Source: Puffinus mauretanicus
Taxonomy: Eukaryota > Chordata > Aves > Procellariiformes > Procellariidae
DNA: 64,000 bases
NCBI GenBank assembly: GCA_023333565.1
Contig: JAJKFH010004053.1
Location: 62,001-126,000 of the forward strand
Reading direction: 5' to 3'
Under the pieces are notes generated by a model. It ran no database searches. It was not told the origin of the DNA and worked only from the letters and a program-made list of their open reading frames with translations. Positions 12,054 to 24,965 of the stretch are shown piece by piece. The translations under genes were made by a program, and so were the position numbers. The number at the start of each line of letters is the position of its first letter. The first letter of the stretch is position 1.

Positions 12054-14574
12054 TATCACAGATTCAAAGATATTTCTACATACCTCTCTGTGACCTTTGC
12101 TACTGATCTGTTAGCAATTTGAATGTGATGCACCATTGATTATCATCTAATATAGATATTTGCAAGAAATAATCAACTCAGGGGCCTCTTGGTCTCATAT
12201 ATATGATGTATCAAATTTCATTATTGGCATCTTACACTCATTAGTCATAGGTGACTGATTTTTGACTGGACATATCACAGTAATGTTATGGTCAAGAATG
12301 TATTTGTCCAGTTTTTGTGAGGATACAGATGAATAGTAATTGAATAATAAACAACCAATGATTATTTTATAAGCATTTCAAGTAATTAACACAGCAAAAA
12401 AGAAAAGGGTAATGATGATTAGAGGGTAAATCATAAGAAGTGTAAATATGGCTTTATGATTTCCTAAGACTTAATAGTTCTTTGGTGGCAATGGCAACCA
12501 AGCAAAAGACAGGAAAAAAAAGCTCTGAAGAGATAGAAGGAAGGGCATTACGAATATAAATATAAATGCATTCATTAATATTAATACAGGTTTTCCTGAG
12601 GTCTGAAATGAAGTGCATAATGATGAGCAGTTGTATCTAAATCAAAGCAAGATGTGCAAGAATCTGTCACTTGTAGAATTATCTAGTATGCCAAACTTCA
12701 GACATTAATTACAGTTCTGTTCTTGGGTCATCTCAGTGAATATATTAACAGTAGGTCACAGGAATTTCAGAGAAAGCTGCTCATTCCTGATGTTGAGCAT
12801 AGTAAGGCTTATGAACATCTTCAAGAGATCATCAGTCTTTTGAGTAGGAAGCTTGCACTTTTGTGCAAGTTGTATTAGTTTCTATTGAGATCAGGTAGAT
12901 CATTTCTCAGACGACAAACTTTTAAGGATGATCTAATAAGCAGATACTCTATAGAAAGTAACAAGTGATCTGTTTGGCAGTTTTTCTCGCTTCTATGTTT
13001 AACTTGTAAATTCTTAAGATTAGAGTTTATTTTCTTTATAGCAAACAGTTATGAAACTTGACGTGATGGGTTTGGGTCAGCTAGACTTAGCTGCAATGCA
13101 AACAGGACATGCAAACATAGCCAGTGGTAAGTAATATCTAAATTAAATCTGAGGCTGGTTTAGCTGTAAATGATAACTCACACTAAATGACCTTATGAAT
13201 AGTGCTTACTGATATGGAATTGTATATTGACTATCATTTTGTCATATGAAAAGTATAGCTGTGTTTCTGAAGAGCTCTTTCTGAGGTGGTAAATGTGGTT
13301 CGTTCTCAATGGGAATGACTCATCTCATCACAAATTTCATATTGTGACACTTTCAGATTTTATTCCATCTTATCCATGTGGCTTAGTGTTATACTCTTCA
13401 GTGTTATACATTGACTGAACTGAGTCAGCAGGGTGACATAATCTTGCCTAGATTCATTTAAAAGGATTGTGGAGCAATAGATCCTTTAGATAATGGAGTG
13501 CGATAATGATTTGTTCTGCTTAAAAACTTGTAAAAAGGGGATTTCTCTCCTCACAGAGAGGTGACTTTTTGACAACTAGCTCTTATGAGTTAGAAAAAGG
13601 TTATTGCACCTTTCATAACAGCAAGTTTTCTTTGGGGATTAACATGCCTATATTTCCAATGGTGGACCATTTAGCCATAGTTAAGGTGGATGACTATAGG
13701 CACCAGAATTTTTGAGTATTCAGATTTAAAACTTAATTTTCTTTTATCTTGCTTATGCCTCTTTAAGAATTCATATCTGTGAACAGCTGAGTGAGATTTA
13801 CTTGCATAGGCACTCGCAAAAAGTGAATCTCAAGTTCAGAAGCTTAAAGATTTGCACTCTAATTGCTACGCTTCTTTTTTTTAAACTTAGGGCAAAGCTT
13901 GGCTCAGCAGACCAGCGGAATTTTTCAGTCTCCTTCCAGAGGCAACTAAATAAGCCAGTCAGGGACCTGATTACAATCTTTACATGGAATTACTTTATGT
14001 CAGTAAGGATTGTGTGGTGCTAAAGGCAATGCACTCTGTATATTTTACAGAGAACATGTTACGGTTTCTAAACCCCTTTGTCAGAATCCCAAATACATTG
14101 TGCCTCATGCAGAAAACTTTGCAAGACTGACATTTCAGAGTGGTTAACACCCTTCAGTTCTGCTGAGTATTTTCTATATAGTTTTACATGTAGGAGACCT
14201 TCAGGGGGTTCTTCATTTGCTGAAATAAGTACTTGTGGGGAGATAATTAAATCTACACTTCTTAAAGAAGTTTTTGCTGAGTTGCCATAGTAATGATATA
14301 TTTCTATAGTATGATTTGCCTCATAATGGCAGAAATGTTTCAGTGTAAAGCACTATCATCAATAACAAAAAAATCATGTAATCAATGTATCATGTAAATC
14401 TTCACTCAGCTTTTTAAAATTCCTTTGGGGAGAGTGGGGGATGAATGTAGAAACCTTTATGGCAAGGTGAAGTGTTCCTGCTGTATCTGAATATCTATGT
14501 ACAGCTCAGTAGTGAAGCAATAAAAAAAAATAAAAATAGGATAATCTCCAAATAATGTAAAATGGACCTTGAAA
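12054..14574. other. Intronic sequence without recognised genes
   Basis: The sequence appears unique and AT-rich. It includes a candidate cryptic exon at 13042-13126, listed separately. Confidence 0.6.
13042..13126 (+). other. Candidate cryptic exon with strong splice signals
   Basis: An 85-bp segment lies between a pyrimidine-rich acceptor (TTTTCTTTATAG ending at 13041) and a consensus donor (GTG|GTAAGTAA). One frame is open throughout, reading QTVMKLDVMGLGQLDLAAMQ and then TGHANIASG, which I do not recognise. It is not an ITGBL1 repeat because it has no cysteine. Spliced into ITGBL1 after a phase-1 exon it would read into TGA within a few codons. This is a sequence-pattern call only. Confidence 0.25.
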
Positions 14575-14579
14575 CCAGC

Positions 14580-15098
14580 TGTCATGGTTTAACACGACAG
14601 GCAGCTAACGCTCACTCCCCCAGTGGGATTGGGGAGAGAATAGGAAAAAAGGTAAAACTTGTGGGTTGAGATAAAGACAATTTAATAGGACAGAAAAGGA
14701 AGGGAAAACAATAATGATGATAAAAGAATATACAAAACAAGTGATGCACAATGCAATTGCTCACCACCTGCTGACCGATGCCCAGCCAGTTCCTGAGCAG
14801 CGGCTGTGCCCTCCCCAGTTTTTGTTCAGTATGACATCATCTGGTATGGAATATTCCTTTGGCCAGTTTGGGTCAGCTGTCCTGGCTGTGTCCCCTCCCA
14901 GCTTCTTGTGCACCTCCATCCTCCTCGCTGGCAGGGCAGTACGAGAAGCTGAAAAATCCTTGACTTAGTGTAAGCACTGCTCAGCAACAACTAAAAGATC
15001 AGTGTGTTATCAACATTATTCTGATCATAAATCCGAAACACAGCACTATACCAGCTACTAGGAAGAAAATTAACTCTACCCCAGCCAAAACCAGGATA
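14580..15098 (-). mobile_element. Solo LTR of an avian endogenous retrovirus, copy 1
   Basis: The 519-bp element starts with TGTCATGGTTTAAC and ends in CCAGGATA (the canonical final CA has become TA). It is flanked by CCAGC (14575-14579) and CCAGT (15099-15103), a likely 5-bp target duplication with one change. On the minus strand it carries an ATTAAA poly(A)-signal-like motif followed by TGTCTTTATCTCAACCCAC, the conserved R/U5-like segment shared with the other two LTRs. No internal retroviral coding sequence adjoins it. The open frame 14714-14968 lies within it and is not a gene. The family name is not assigned; 5-bp duplications fit ERVL-like avian elements. Confidence 0.88.
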
Positions 15099-15149
15099 CC
15101 AGTGCAAGAAATTGAAATGCAAAAATACTGGGAAAATATGCATTCTATT

Positions 15150-15785
15150 TTCCTCCTGTACTGGGTGCAGGTGGTGGTGGGGGCTGAAGGGGCAGCCTCT
15201 GTGAGGAGAGGCTGGGGCTGCCCCATGCCGGACACAGCTGGTTCCAGTCAGCTCCAGCGGACCCACCGCAGGGCACAGCTGAGCCCCTCAGTCAAGATGG
15301 TGGTGCCTCTGGGAAAGCGTATTTAAGAAAGGGCAGAAAATGATGGACAAGGAGGAGGGAAAAAAAGGGTGAGAAACAGCAGTATGAACACTGAGGTCAG
15401 AGAAAGGAGGAGGAGGAGGCACTCCACGGCAGAGCAGATATCTGCTGCAGCCTGTGGAGGACCCACACTGGAGCAGGGAAAAAGTGTGAGGAGGAGGGAG
15501 TGGCAGAGGGGGGCCGTTATGGACTGACCAGAACTTCCAGTTCCCCATCCCCCTGTGCTGCTCGTGGCGGGGGAGAAGAGGAGTCAGGAGGGGAGGAGTG
15601 AAGCTGAACATGGGAAAGGGGTAGGAGAGATGTAGTTTTAATATTCGTCTTTTTGTTTCCCAGTACCGAAATTCGTAATTAAATATCTATTTAATAGTAT
15701 TAGATATTAAATATTTATTAATAATTAAATATTAATATTATTATAATTAAAATTTTCCTCAAGTCAGGTCTGTTTTGCCCACTGA
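15150..15785 (+). mobile_element. Second avian ERV LTR-like segment
   Basis: A GC-rich segment contains a promoter-like stretch GAAAGCGTATTTAAGAAAGG near 15314 and repeated CACACTGGAGCAGG / CTGCAGCCTGTGGAGGACC phrases typical of one avian LTR type. It ends in CCTCAAGTCAGGTCTGTTTTGCCC near 15782, after an expanded AT-rich tract (about 15680-15755). I recognise the layout from avian genomes, but I cannot define the ends precisely or see a target duplication. It is unrelated to the 519-bp LTR just upstream and in the opposite orientation to it. Short open frames across it are not genes. Confidence 0.65.
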
Positions 15786-18700
15786 ATTTAACTTTGAAAA
15801 GACAGTTCACAATTCAGATGTTTAGATTCCATACAGACATGTATGTACTGAGGTCGTTGGTTTCTCTTTGCTTTAAGAACAAAGCTGTATCTTCAAGAAA
15901 GGCTTATGACCCTGACTTGGAAGGTGAACACAGCACTTTCTCTGATGGCATTTTGGTGATTAAACACCTTCATTGCTATAACCATTTGCAATATAAATAC
16001 CCAACAAGTCATTGATACTGTCTCCTCTAATTCCTACAAGAATTTGAAAAATAAACAAGCAAGGATTGTGGGGCTGGCCCACTTGGAAAGAGGAAAAATG
16101 GTTCCCTGTTCCCACAAAATAAAAAATTCATGGCCATTACATTTCAATTTCAGGAAAAGTAAGCTTCATTCATACTGTTATATTTATCTATACATATGCT
16201 GCTTTAATAATTCGTTTGTGAAATGGTAGTTATCCTTAGTCAAGATGAAATCAAGCCCAAAAATCATTACCGGAAATTTTGAGTAATGGTGGCATTGGCA
16301 GTCGTGTACTGATAGTGACTACTAATACCTGGTCTGAATGATCTAAGCAGGTAGAAGGACAAACTGCCAATACTTTATCAAAATTTCTTTACAACTAAGT
16401 TCTGCTTGATATTATTAGCTCTTCACTTGGTGTCACTTAGAAGAAATATCTGGGTAATACAAACACGCAATCCAAAAATCATCATTCAGGAAATGTAGCC
16501 ATTGCACTGTACTTGGTTTTGAGTATCAGTATGTTTTAAACAAGGCCAAGTAGTACTGAGTTTGGAATTTCTTTACAATTGGCACTAAATAGCTACCAGC
16601 GTAGGAAAGAATGGTAGATAAGAAAAAATTAAGGCTAACATCTCTAAAAATTGTAAAAGATAATGCTATACTAAGCATAAATATATAAATTTTTATAAAC
16701 TTACACAATCATGAAAAAAGTTAGTAGCAAGGAAGATTCTTTTCAATTATTTCCCCTCTTCTTTTTTTCTACTTCATATTGTTTTAAAAAACAGTACTTA
16801 GATGTATATATTCCCTTTGTTCAGATTTTCTATTTTAACCTATGACAACAGAATTTAGAAAAACTGTGTATCCTAGAAAAAAGCATCAAAAGATAGGCTA
16901 AGACTAGTTTTACTGTTTTCACAGGTAACAACAGATCTCTTAAGACCAAGCAAAGATTTATTAATGGAGAAAAAGTTGAACAATTGAGACTTAAAAAACT
17001 CTTTTTTTTCCTCCCCCATCTACTTCATTAGTAAAACACTGAAATGTTGAGATAATATTCTAGATGGTAATGATGTGACGAGTGGGACCTGTTCTCCATT
17101 CCAAAAGGCCCCAAATAATGGTGTTTCTAATTAGGCCTGTAACAAAGTGTATTACACAAATTTTACACTTACAACTGTGTAAAGGGCTGTGAATTTCACA
17201 GAGAAATACATCACAGGATAGTTTTGTAGTTTTGCAGGTAGCTTCACGGTAACCTCTTGCTTCAGTCTGAGATAGCTCAGATCCTTCTTAGTGTTTACCT
17301 TCAAAGACACCACATTAGCATTAAGGAAGCATAAAATACTGCATGGTGAGTCTTTTAAACGGCATTATTTGTATGAGAGTAGGTGCATAATGGCAAACTA
17401 ATGAACCTACTGTGTCTATATGTTTAATAAACCAAACTGAGGTTTATACTTAGGCTCTGCATTTCGTCACCAGCTATCTCAGGCTTAGTTTCAATTACTC
17501 TGTGATCATTTGTATTCTCTTAGTGCTCTGGTCTCCACTCAGGAGTTGGCAGCAGTATTTCTGTACGCACTGTATGCCTTGTGGCAACAGGTGATGGCTC
17601 TTGTCTGAAGAGGTTTCTTGTTTACGGGGGGACTGTTCTGTTCTATTGACGATGAATAATGGCATATGGGAGACGTAAAGGGAACATTGCCTTCTCAGGC
17701 TTAGTGTTAGCTGACATTTTAATTGTTCTCTTGTCTTCTGGGTTTCAATTATAATGTCGCTTTCTCTGCTCCAGGGTTCAACAAACTATATGTTTTATTG
17801 TGAAGCCTGATATTCCCCAGTAAGAAATATGTAATTAGGTACTTAAAAACAGCATGAAAGAATATTTTGAACTTTTAGTCTGAAATACTGAGTAATACCT
17901 GCTTTCACTGCCCATAGTGGGGCTCAATAACCTTCCTAATTGCCTACCACCTTACTGGAACAATGAGGAGTAATTCCAGGTGTTACACAATATTTCAAAA
18001 CAATGCAGATGAATTAGATTGCACCATACGTTTATTGCTACATTCTTATTTACTTTGTCAGGAGTTCTTTGCACTACTTTCTGTTTAGTATGATTTGGGT
18101 TTGTATTTGGTGTTATGAAGATTTTTGACAAAGAGAAATACTGCGCAGTTCTAGTAATTAGGCCGGACTTGGTACCTGGATGAGAAATTTCAACACAGTT
18201 ATCTACCTGATTTTTTATTCACACCTTCAAGGTTTCTGTCAGCTGCTTCAAAGAGGACTTTGGGATATGGAAGGAACAGGAAAAATTTCAAAAGAAAGTG
18301 CAAACTCTTGCAGAATTATTAATTTTTTTAAAGTGGTATTTAATAGCAGCTGCAAGAAGGATTATCTTCATTTCAGAAGTGCAAAGTACAAATGCATCAA
18401 TGGCAATGACTTTTACAATTCAACCCACAGTATCAGTGTATTCCAAATCATACAGAAAAGTACGTATTCATGGCTGCATTCATAATACTGCCCATATTTA
18501 TGGTTGTATTTTCATTCTTGGGAGTCAATGAGATCTGCCTACACCTCTTTCAAATTTTTGACCTTCATTTGAAGGTTCTGAAATGATATTTCTGATTGTT
18601 GTTTGATTTCCTTTCGGGTAAAAAAAAACTATTTTGAAAATGGAACAAGGCGAGGAGTGATTTTTTCCCCCTCGTTTTCCCCTCCTAAAAGTTCATCCCT

Positions 18701-21700
18701 TTGATACCTGGAAAGAAATGGGCTTCTCTGTACTCTGTGTCAAGCAAGAATGGTTATAATTCATGAGTGTTATAAGCCTTTTCTCATCGGACTTTTTATA
18801 GATTGTTAATCTATAAAATTGCTTGTGGATCCATAGGCACTCTTGAAGTGATCCCTGCTCTTCTGTGAGAGATGCATGGAAGGGAGCCGAGCTTTGTAAC
18901 ATGGAGTTTGGCATATCAGATCTGAAACTTCCAAAACTTTTCATGGTCAGTGAAGGGATACAGAGTCAGATATACTATTGCTTTGCTTCAGTACAGCAAT
19001 TCCTGCACTGCTCTGTCTATGCCATGACAGGTGGTACCTCTTAGCTTCCAGTTCATAAATAGGGTAGCACAAAACTATTTTCAGAGTCATCTGTAAGTAT
19101 AAATAGATGATGCCTTCCATTAATATACATTATGAGGTTACAGTCTAACTGGCTAATGTTAACGTGGCATCCAAATTCCTTCCATGGACAGGTCCTAACT
19201 TTTGGGAAGAGAGAAAATGAGGGTGCAAAACATGTGCATGTAGTCAAGATGTTGAGACTTAGACTTCTTGTTCCTATTGAAATTACTTTTTTTTTTCCTG
19301 AATCACTGTGAAATCTACATTTGTCTCCCAACTATTTCAGACACATCCTGCAGATACAGCTAATTAAGAGCCAACCACTGGTTGGAGTTTCCCTCAGTGC
19401 TTTCCACTGATTTGTTTTTGTTTATGATCTGTTTTGTTTGCTTCATTTCTATGATACATTTGTGCAGTCTTATTTAGCCTTCAGATCATCAAGTTATTGG
19501 AGCATCAGTGCACACAGCATGAAAAGAAATGAGTCATTCACCCATTCCCAATCTTTTGTTTCCTCAGCTGATTGAAGGGTTCAATAAATTACTGTGGTTC
19601 ATAATGACTATAAAAGTTAAACACTATTTTTATCTATTCAGCTGTGTTTTAAATACAGCATTGGGATCTATCATTCTGTCATGGAGAGAGGCTCTGGAAG
19701 CATTTGACAACTTCTAATCTTTCCTCCTTCACATATTCATGAGAGAGGACGATTATACATGCAAGCAATAACTTTACACATTAATTATTGAGTCAGATAT
19801 CAGGAAGACTATAACTTCATGAAAGACAATGCACAGAAATAGTTCGATTTGAAGAAAAGATAAAGCTCAAGGGCAAAAATCCTGGTTTTTGAATAACAAC
19901 AGATAATTTCCTGTCCTTCCTACTCTATCCCTTATCTAAGTTTCAGACTAGAATATCTATATTATGAAAAGTCCCTAAGGAAGAACAGAAGTGAGCAGCA
20001 GGAGATACGGCTGTTCATTGGGCTCATTAATGGGTTTGGGCAGTGCCTGATTGGTGCCTATTACAGGCGGCGTAATGAGATCCATCTCTCAGTGCATCAG
20101 TTGTGTTTCTTAGCGTGCTGCAAGGAGTCAGCAGGGCCATGGCCCTATAACTTTCTACACTTTGATATATTACTTTCTTCCTGGAAAGAAGATGGAGCCA
20201 GCAAGTTGCCTTGCCCAGACCATGCAGCGTGAATGGTGGGCTTCTGGTACATCCTTCTCCCCACTTTATTGCCTTCTTGTTTGACTTAATTAATCAGTGC
20301 ACCCATCTCAGTAGATCGAACAGCGCTGAGGTAGCCCCTTTATTTGTTCATGGCTGTTGGTGAGTCATACTACTAAGTCCAAGTAATTCAACTGTCTGTA
20401 TTTTGTAAGCCCCTACACTCATTCTTAGACTATTAGTGCTTTTTTGATGCAAGCACTTATAATTCATCCTGGTACTATAGAGGAATGATTCACTGAAAGG
20501 ATTTTTCTGAAAGAGAGAGAGAGAGAAAAACGCTTCTATTGCCCTTTCGTCTACACACTGTAACATAGAAACAACAGGAGTTAACCCATGATCTTGAATA
20601 ATCTTTCGCAGATTAAAAAATGGAGGCATACTGAGCAATTCTTTTCATTCAAGTGACATTTGGTTATGAAGTTTCCCACAGCCCTTTTTCTCAGGTAATG
20701 TGGACTGGATATGAAATGAATTTCGTGCAGAATGAGAGATGGCTGTTGTCTTTAACCTGCAGAGTCTCATGATAAACTCTGTAGACTAGAGCCCCTGTGG
20801 TTTAAGATCATAAACATTCCATTTCTAGTAATTGTAGCTTTTTCTGTATATTGCAAAGGATAAAAAAGGATAAAAACAAAGGAGCTACGGTTATCTACAC
20901 ACATGTAGTGAATGAACACAGTAGCAATGACACTTGGCACTGTTGCATAATTTGTTCTGTGTTCAGCCGTAATATATCCTGCTATACAAAAGGGGCCGAG
21001 GTAAGGGAATCTGGGTTGTGTAAGTTGGAATTGCCAAGCTTTTGTACTTTTGAGGCTTTATCCTCCTGTCACACTTGTTTTGCCAGAAATTGTTTCAGTG
21101 CCTCCTAGAATACACTTCTTTTTTTTTTTTTTTCCTTGAGAAGGTGTGCATTGATGTGCTTTGAACCTGTCTTGGTACAAAACAGATATCCCTCATAGAC
21201 TTATACTGACTTTTTATGTTTCTTCATAGTTGTAGGATTGAAATATTCTATTGTGAGAACTTTGTTATACATCAGAGTTACTCTTGACAAAGCACAGAAA
21301 AATGCATTGTTTAAAAGATATTGAGCAATCTGTTTTTAAAACTCCAGAAATCTCAGAAGCTTGAGGTTGTTTCACACCTGTCTTCAATCCATGTCATTTG
21401 CTTTAGTTCAACATATTTTCCTTGCAGACGGCCCTGTTTATGACCATTTTCTATTAGAATTCCCCTATTAAATTCTTGGCTTAACTTTGCATTCAAGTTG
21501 TTGATCTGCTTTTCGGGCTTGCTGCCTTGCTTTGTTGAACACCATAAGGCTGTTTTTCCTCTTGAATTTCTCTGAATAACCTTTTGTTGTGTTTGGAATT
21601 TATTCTAACCTATGTATGCTCTTTCTTACACAACATCCCCACCTTATCCAAGTGCCTTTCAGTTGTCTGCGAATGAAGAGTGCTACCACTTGAGATTTGC

Positions 21701-22874
21701 TCTTTTTCTGACCCTTTCCTAATGGAAGAGTGTTTTGTTTTGAGGAGGTGAATTGCTGATTTATGTTAGGAGATGTTGGAAAAAACTATACCTTGTCCTC
21801 AGAGAAGAGAATGGTAATGTTTGTGGCATCTTCATACTCTGTAAATTTTATTTTTTCCAATTGCAGACCTGCTCCTGAGAATCTCTCACTGCAGTGTAGA
21901 TCAGATTTTTTTTGTTTGTTTGTTTTGGGTATTAAATACCTTTGTGCCTAATCTCGATTTGAGATCTTACTGTAGATCTTGTACTAGAGCTCAAGACAAA
22001 CCATCAGTTATTATAGTCAGTGCTACTGACTGACTCAAAGATAAGAACACTGAATATTTTTTTTTACAAGCTATTTGATTCTTTAATCAAAGAAAACAGA
22101 AAAATAAGTTGAAGTTTCTTGATAGAACAGTTAGGAAGATTAATCCTGTCATAGTTTCATTTAAGAAATTGGCTCATTTCTGATGGGATGTCTTACAAAC
22201 ATTCATCTTCCCTAGGAAACACATTTAGAATAAATGTGGAGCCCAGTTTTGATAGTCTGAAAAGCAGAGTACTTCTTTCTGCTTTAATGAATGTCACTTC
22301 ATTTCTAACTCTGAGGTTCTTTCTGAGGACCCTGCACCCAGCGGGGCAAGAAAACTGTGTTACTTGAAGTGCATCCTTTATAGATATTTGAAATCTATCA
22401 CTGTTTTAAAGGTAGCTGGCAAAAGCACACTTTTAAGAATTAGCTTCTGTATAACTTAGAAGTCAGTAAAATATGTTGCCATACTGATTTTGGTCCTAAT
22501 TTATGTATTTAGAAAAAGCATAATCTATTAGTCAAAAATCGTATACAGCCTTTGCAAAACAGATACCTAACTTCATTTTCAAAGGAATGCAGGGTGGAGA
22601 TGTTTGGTTCTATAAAATATTCCATCTCCCAGATTGTTTCATATGTTTCTGATGGATCAGAAAGTGTTGAGTGTAAATGCATATTGTGCATTTCCACCAC
22701 AAGCTTTTGGGAAACTGTTTTTCCCAAAAAATGTCAATAATCTCTAATTAATCAACCAACTTTTTTATTTTCTTTGCCTGCTACAGGGGAAGTATTGTAA
22801 TAATTTATGTTAAAATTCTGTGATTTTTCTGGGTAGTGGAAATCCATGAACATCCTGGTGCCATAGGAGATCAG
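15786..22874. other. Intronic sequence without recognised genes
   Basis: About 7 kb of AT-rich sequence that appears unique. The only simple repeats I note are a short (GA)n at 20512-20525 and a T run at 21119-21133. No open frame has a recognisable domain. Confidence 0.6.
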
Positions 22875-23066
22875 AGGAGGAAAAGGACTAAGACGAAAAA
22901 AAATTTTTACTGTGAGGGCGGCCACACACTGGAAGAGGTTGCCTAGAGATTTTTTGTAGTGTACATGCTTGGAGTCCTGGGCAGCTGTAGGTCACCCTGC
23001 GCTGAGCAGAGGGGTTGGGCTAGATGATCTCCAAGGGTGCCTTCCTGCCTCAACTATTCTTTGATC
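22875..23066 (+). mobile_element. CR1 LINE 3' fragment
   Basis: The fragment begins in sequence like AAATTTTTACTGTGAGGGCG, continues through CACACTGGAAGAGGTTGCC and GGGTTGGGCTAGATGATCTC, and ends near CAACTATTCTTTGATCC, a degenerate CR1 3' terminus. It is 5'-truncated and non-coding. Confidence 0.92.
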
Positions 23067-24665
23067 CCTGTTGATTACACTGTTACTCACATTAGCTGAA
23101 AAGGCTTTCCCACAAGGACACATAAATCTGTTCAATTTTGTGGCATCTCTTCATGGCAGCAGTTTCATTTTCCCATCAATACAAATGAATTAATTTCAAT
23201 TAAAGATAACGTATTGCAGTCCCTTAGGAGGAGGAGAAAGCAGTACTAGACACCTAGTCCATCTCTGCTAATTTGAGATGGTGTGATTTCATGGTACTAG
23301 GCTAACTGAGAGTAACATTATTCATATATTCTAATGAAAAGGAAATGCTAAAACACTCTTCAGTGTGTGCATCTCTCTGGTTTATATATCTGTGCAGATA
23401 TTGCTGTTAATTTACGTTGTGCTGTGTTCCCTTTTTTCTTTGTGTAACAAGTACACGCGAATTGGAGGATCACTCATCACTTTACTCAGTAACTCGTTCC
23501 CTTGCAGCAGGCAATCCCTGCAACTGCCTGGGCTTCCCTGGGAAGAGAGCATTGATGGCACGAGGAGAGCTAAAGCGGGAAGTTCAGAGAGCTGCTCCTT
23601 CTGGGTTTCAGGTTCTGCAAGAATACATCCCTTGTTGGCTAGTTTATGGTTCAGTTCAGCCTTTGTGCTAACTAGTGGGGCTCTCCTTTACAGAGATATT
23701 TGGAGCCACAGCCATTCTTAAAATTGAGTTTATTTTCATTAAAAATCTGTCGCAGAAGACAAATATACGAGCTTCCACACAGCCTGTGTTCCAGCCACAT
23801 CTCCCTAGTTACCATGGATCACATCTAATCAAGGGCTTTGTATGGTATATACAGCTGTCTGGGAGTTGATAAGATTCTTCAGACAAATATATCATTTCAT
23901 TAGGAACACAGGCCATGGATCAGCTCAAAACTCTTCAGCATTGCTAAGAGTTTGTCCATAGGGTATTCTACAGAAAGTCCCAAGTTTGTGTTTCATAGTA
24001 TGTTAGCCATACAAGACCTAGCTCCAGACATGAAACCACATTAGCGTAGCAGCATGCTTGAGTTCTTAAACTCTGCTAAGCATCTGTATTGATCCTGATA
24101 ACTGAGTTTTGGATCCAGCTTTGTATGGAAAGACTGTACAGATCAATCCTTAAAGGTTTTATGTCCTTCCTAGCAGAAGTGGAAGGATGGGGTGAAAGCT
24201 GACATGTAATTTCTTACCCTTTAGTGCAGAAGCAACCAGGGCCTTGTTCTGTGTTTGTTTTTTGGGTGTACTTGTTGAAAATGACGTGAAACACAGAATT
24301 GCACGGTTTGACTTGTGAGTGCCTTTCACACTTTTGCAGATTTGTGTGCATGTTGCAAACCATACTGTACCTGCCATTCCAAATTTTCCTCCGTTTGGAA
24401 GTTATTTTAATCTGACATTTTGTGGTGGTGGTGGTGTTATTTTCCCTAGAATTATATTGATCATCAGTGTCATGATAAGTCATGTGACCATGTGATTTTG
24501 GTACAGCTTGCTGTGAAAGCTCAGCATTTAAGAAATACTTGCATGCATGTGGTCTTGCATGGGTTTTGTGTATAGAATATACCCGTATCAATCTGTACTA
24601 CAGTTTTTCTGAGAAAGGTCTTTTGGGGCAAGAATTCCCATAAAAATAATTGCATTTGCAGTATA
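23067..24665. other. Intronic sequence without recognised genes
   Basis: I see no interspersed repeat or exon. A short (GTG)n lies at 24423-24436. Confidence 0.6.
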
Positions 24666-24965
24666 GAAACAGAAACATAGAATCATAGAAACAGAAACAT
24701 AGAATCATAGAATCATGGAATGGTTTGGGTTGGAAGGGATCTTTAAAGGTCGTCTAGTCCAAGCCCCTTGCAATGAGCGGGGACATCTTCAACTAGATCA
24801 GATTGTCCAAACTGACCTTGAATGTTTCCAGGGATGGGGCATCTACCACCTCTCTGGGCAACCTCTTCCAGTGTTTCATCACCCTCATCGTATAAAATTT
24901 CTTCCTTGTATCTAGTCTGAATCTACCTTCCTTTAGTTTAAAATCATTACCCCTTGTCCTATCAA
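24666..24965 (-). mobile_element. CR1 LINE 3' fragment
   Basis: The plus strand starts with several interrupted copies of ATAGAATC (the 3' terminal repeat in reverse), then GGTTTGGGTTGGAAGGGATC. It ends near CCCCTTGTCCTATC. The minus strand reads [20 protein letters not shown] and then [10 protein letters not shown], the conserved CR1 ORF2 C-terminal region. It is about 300 bp and 5'-truncated. Confidence 0.94.
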
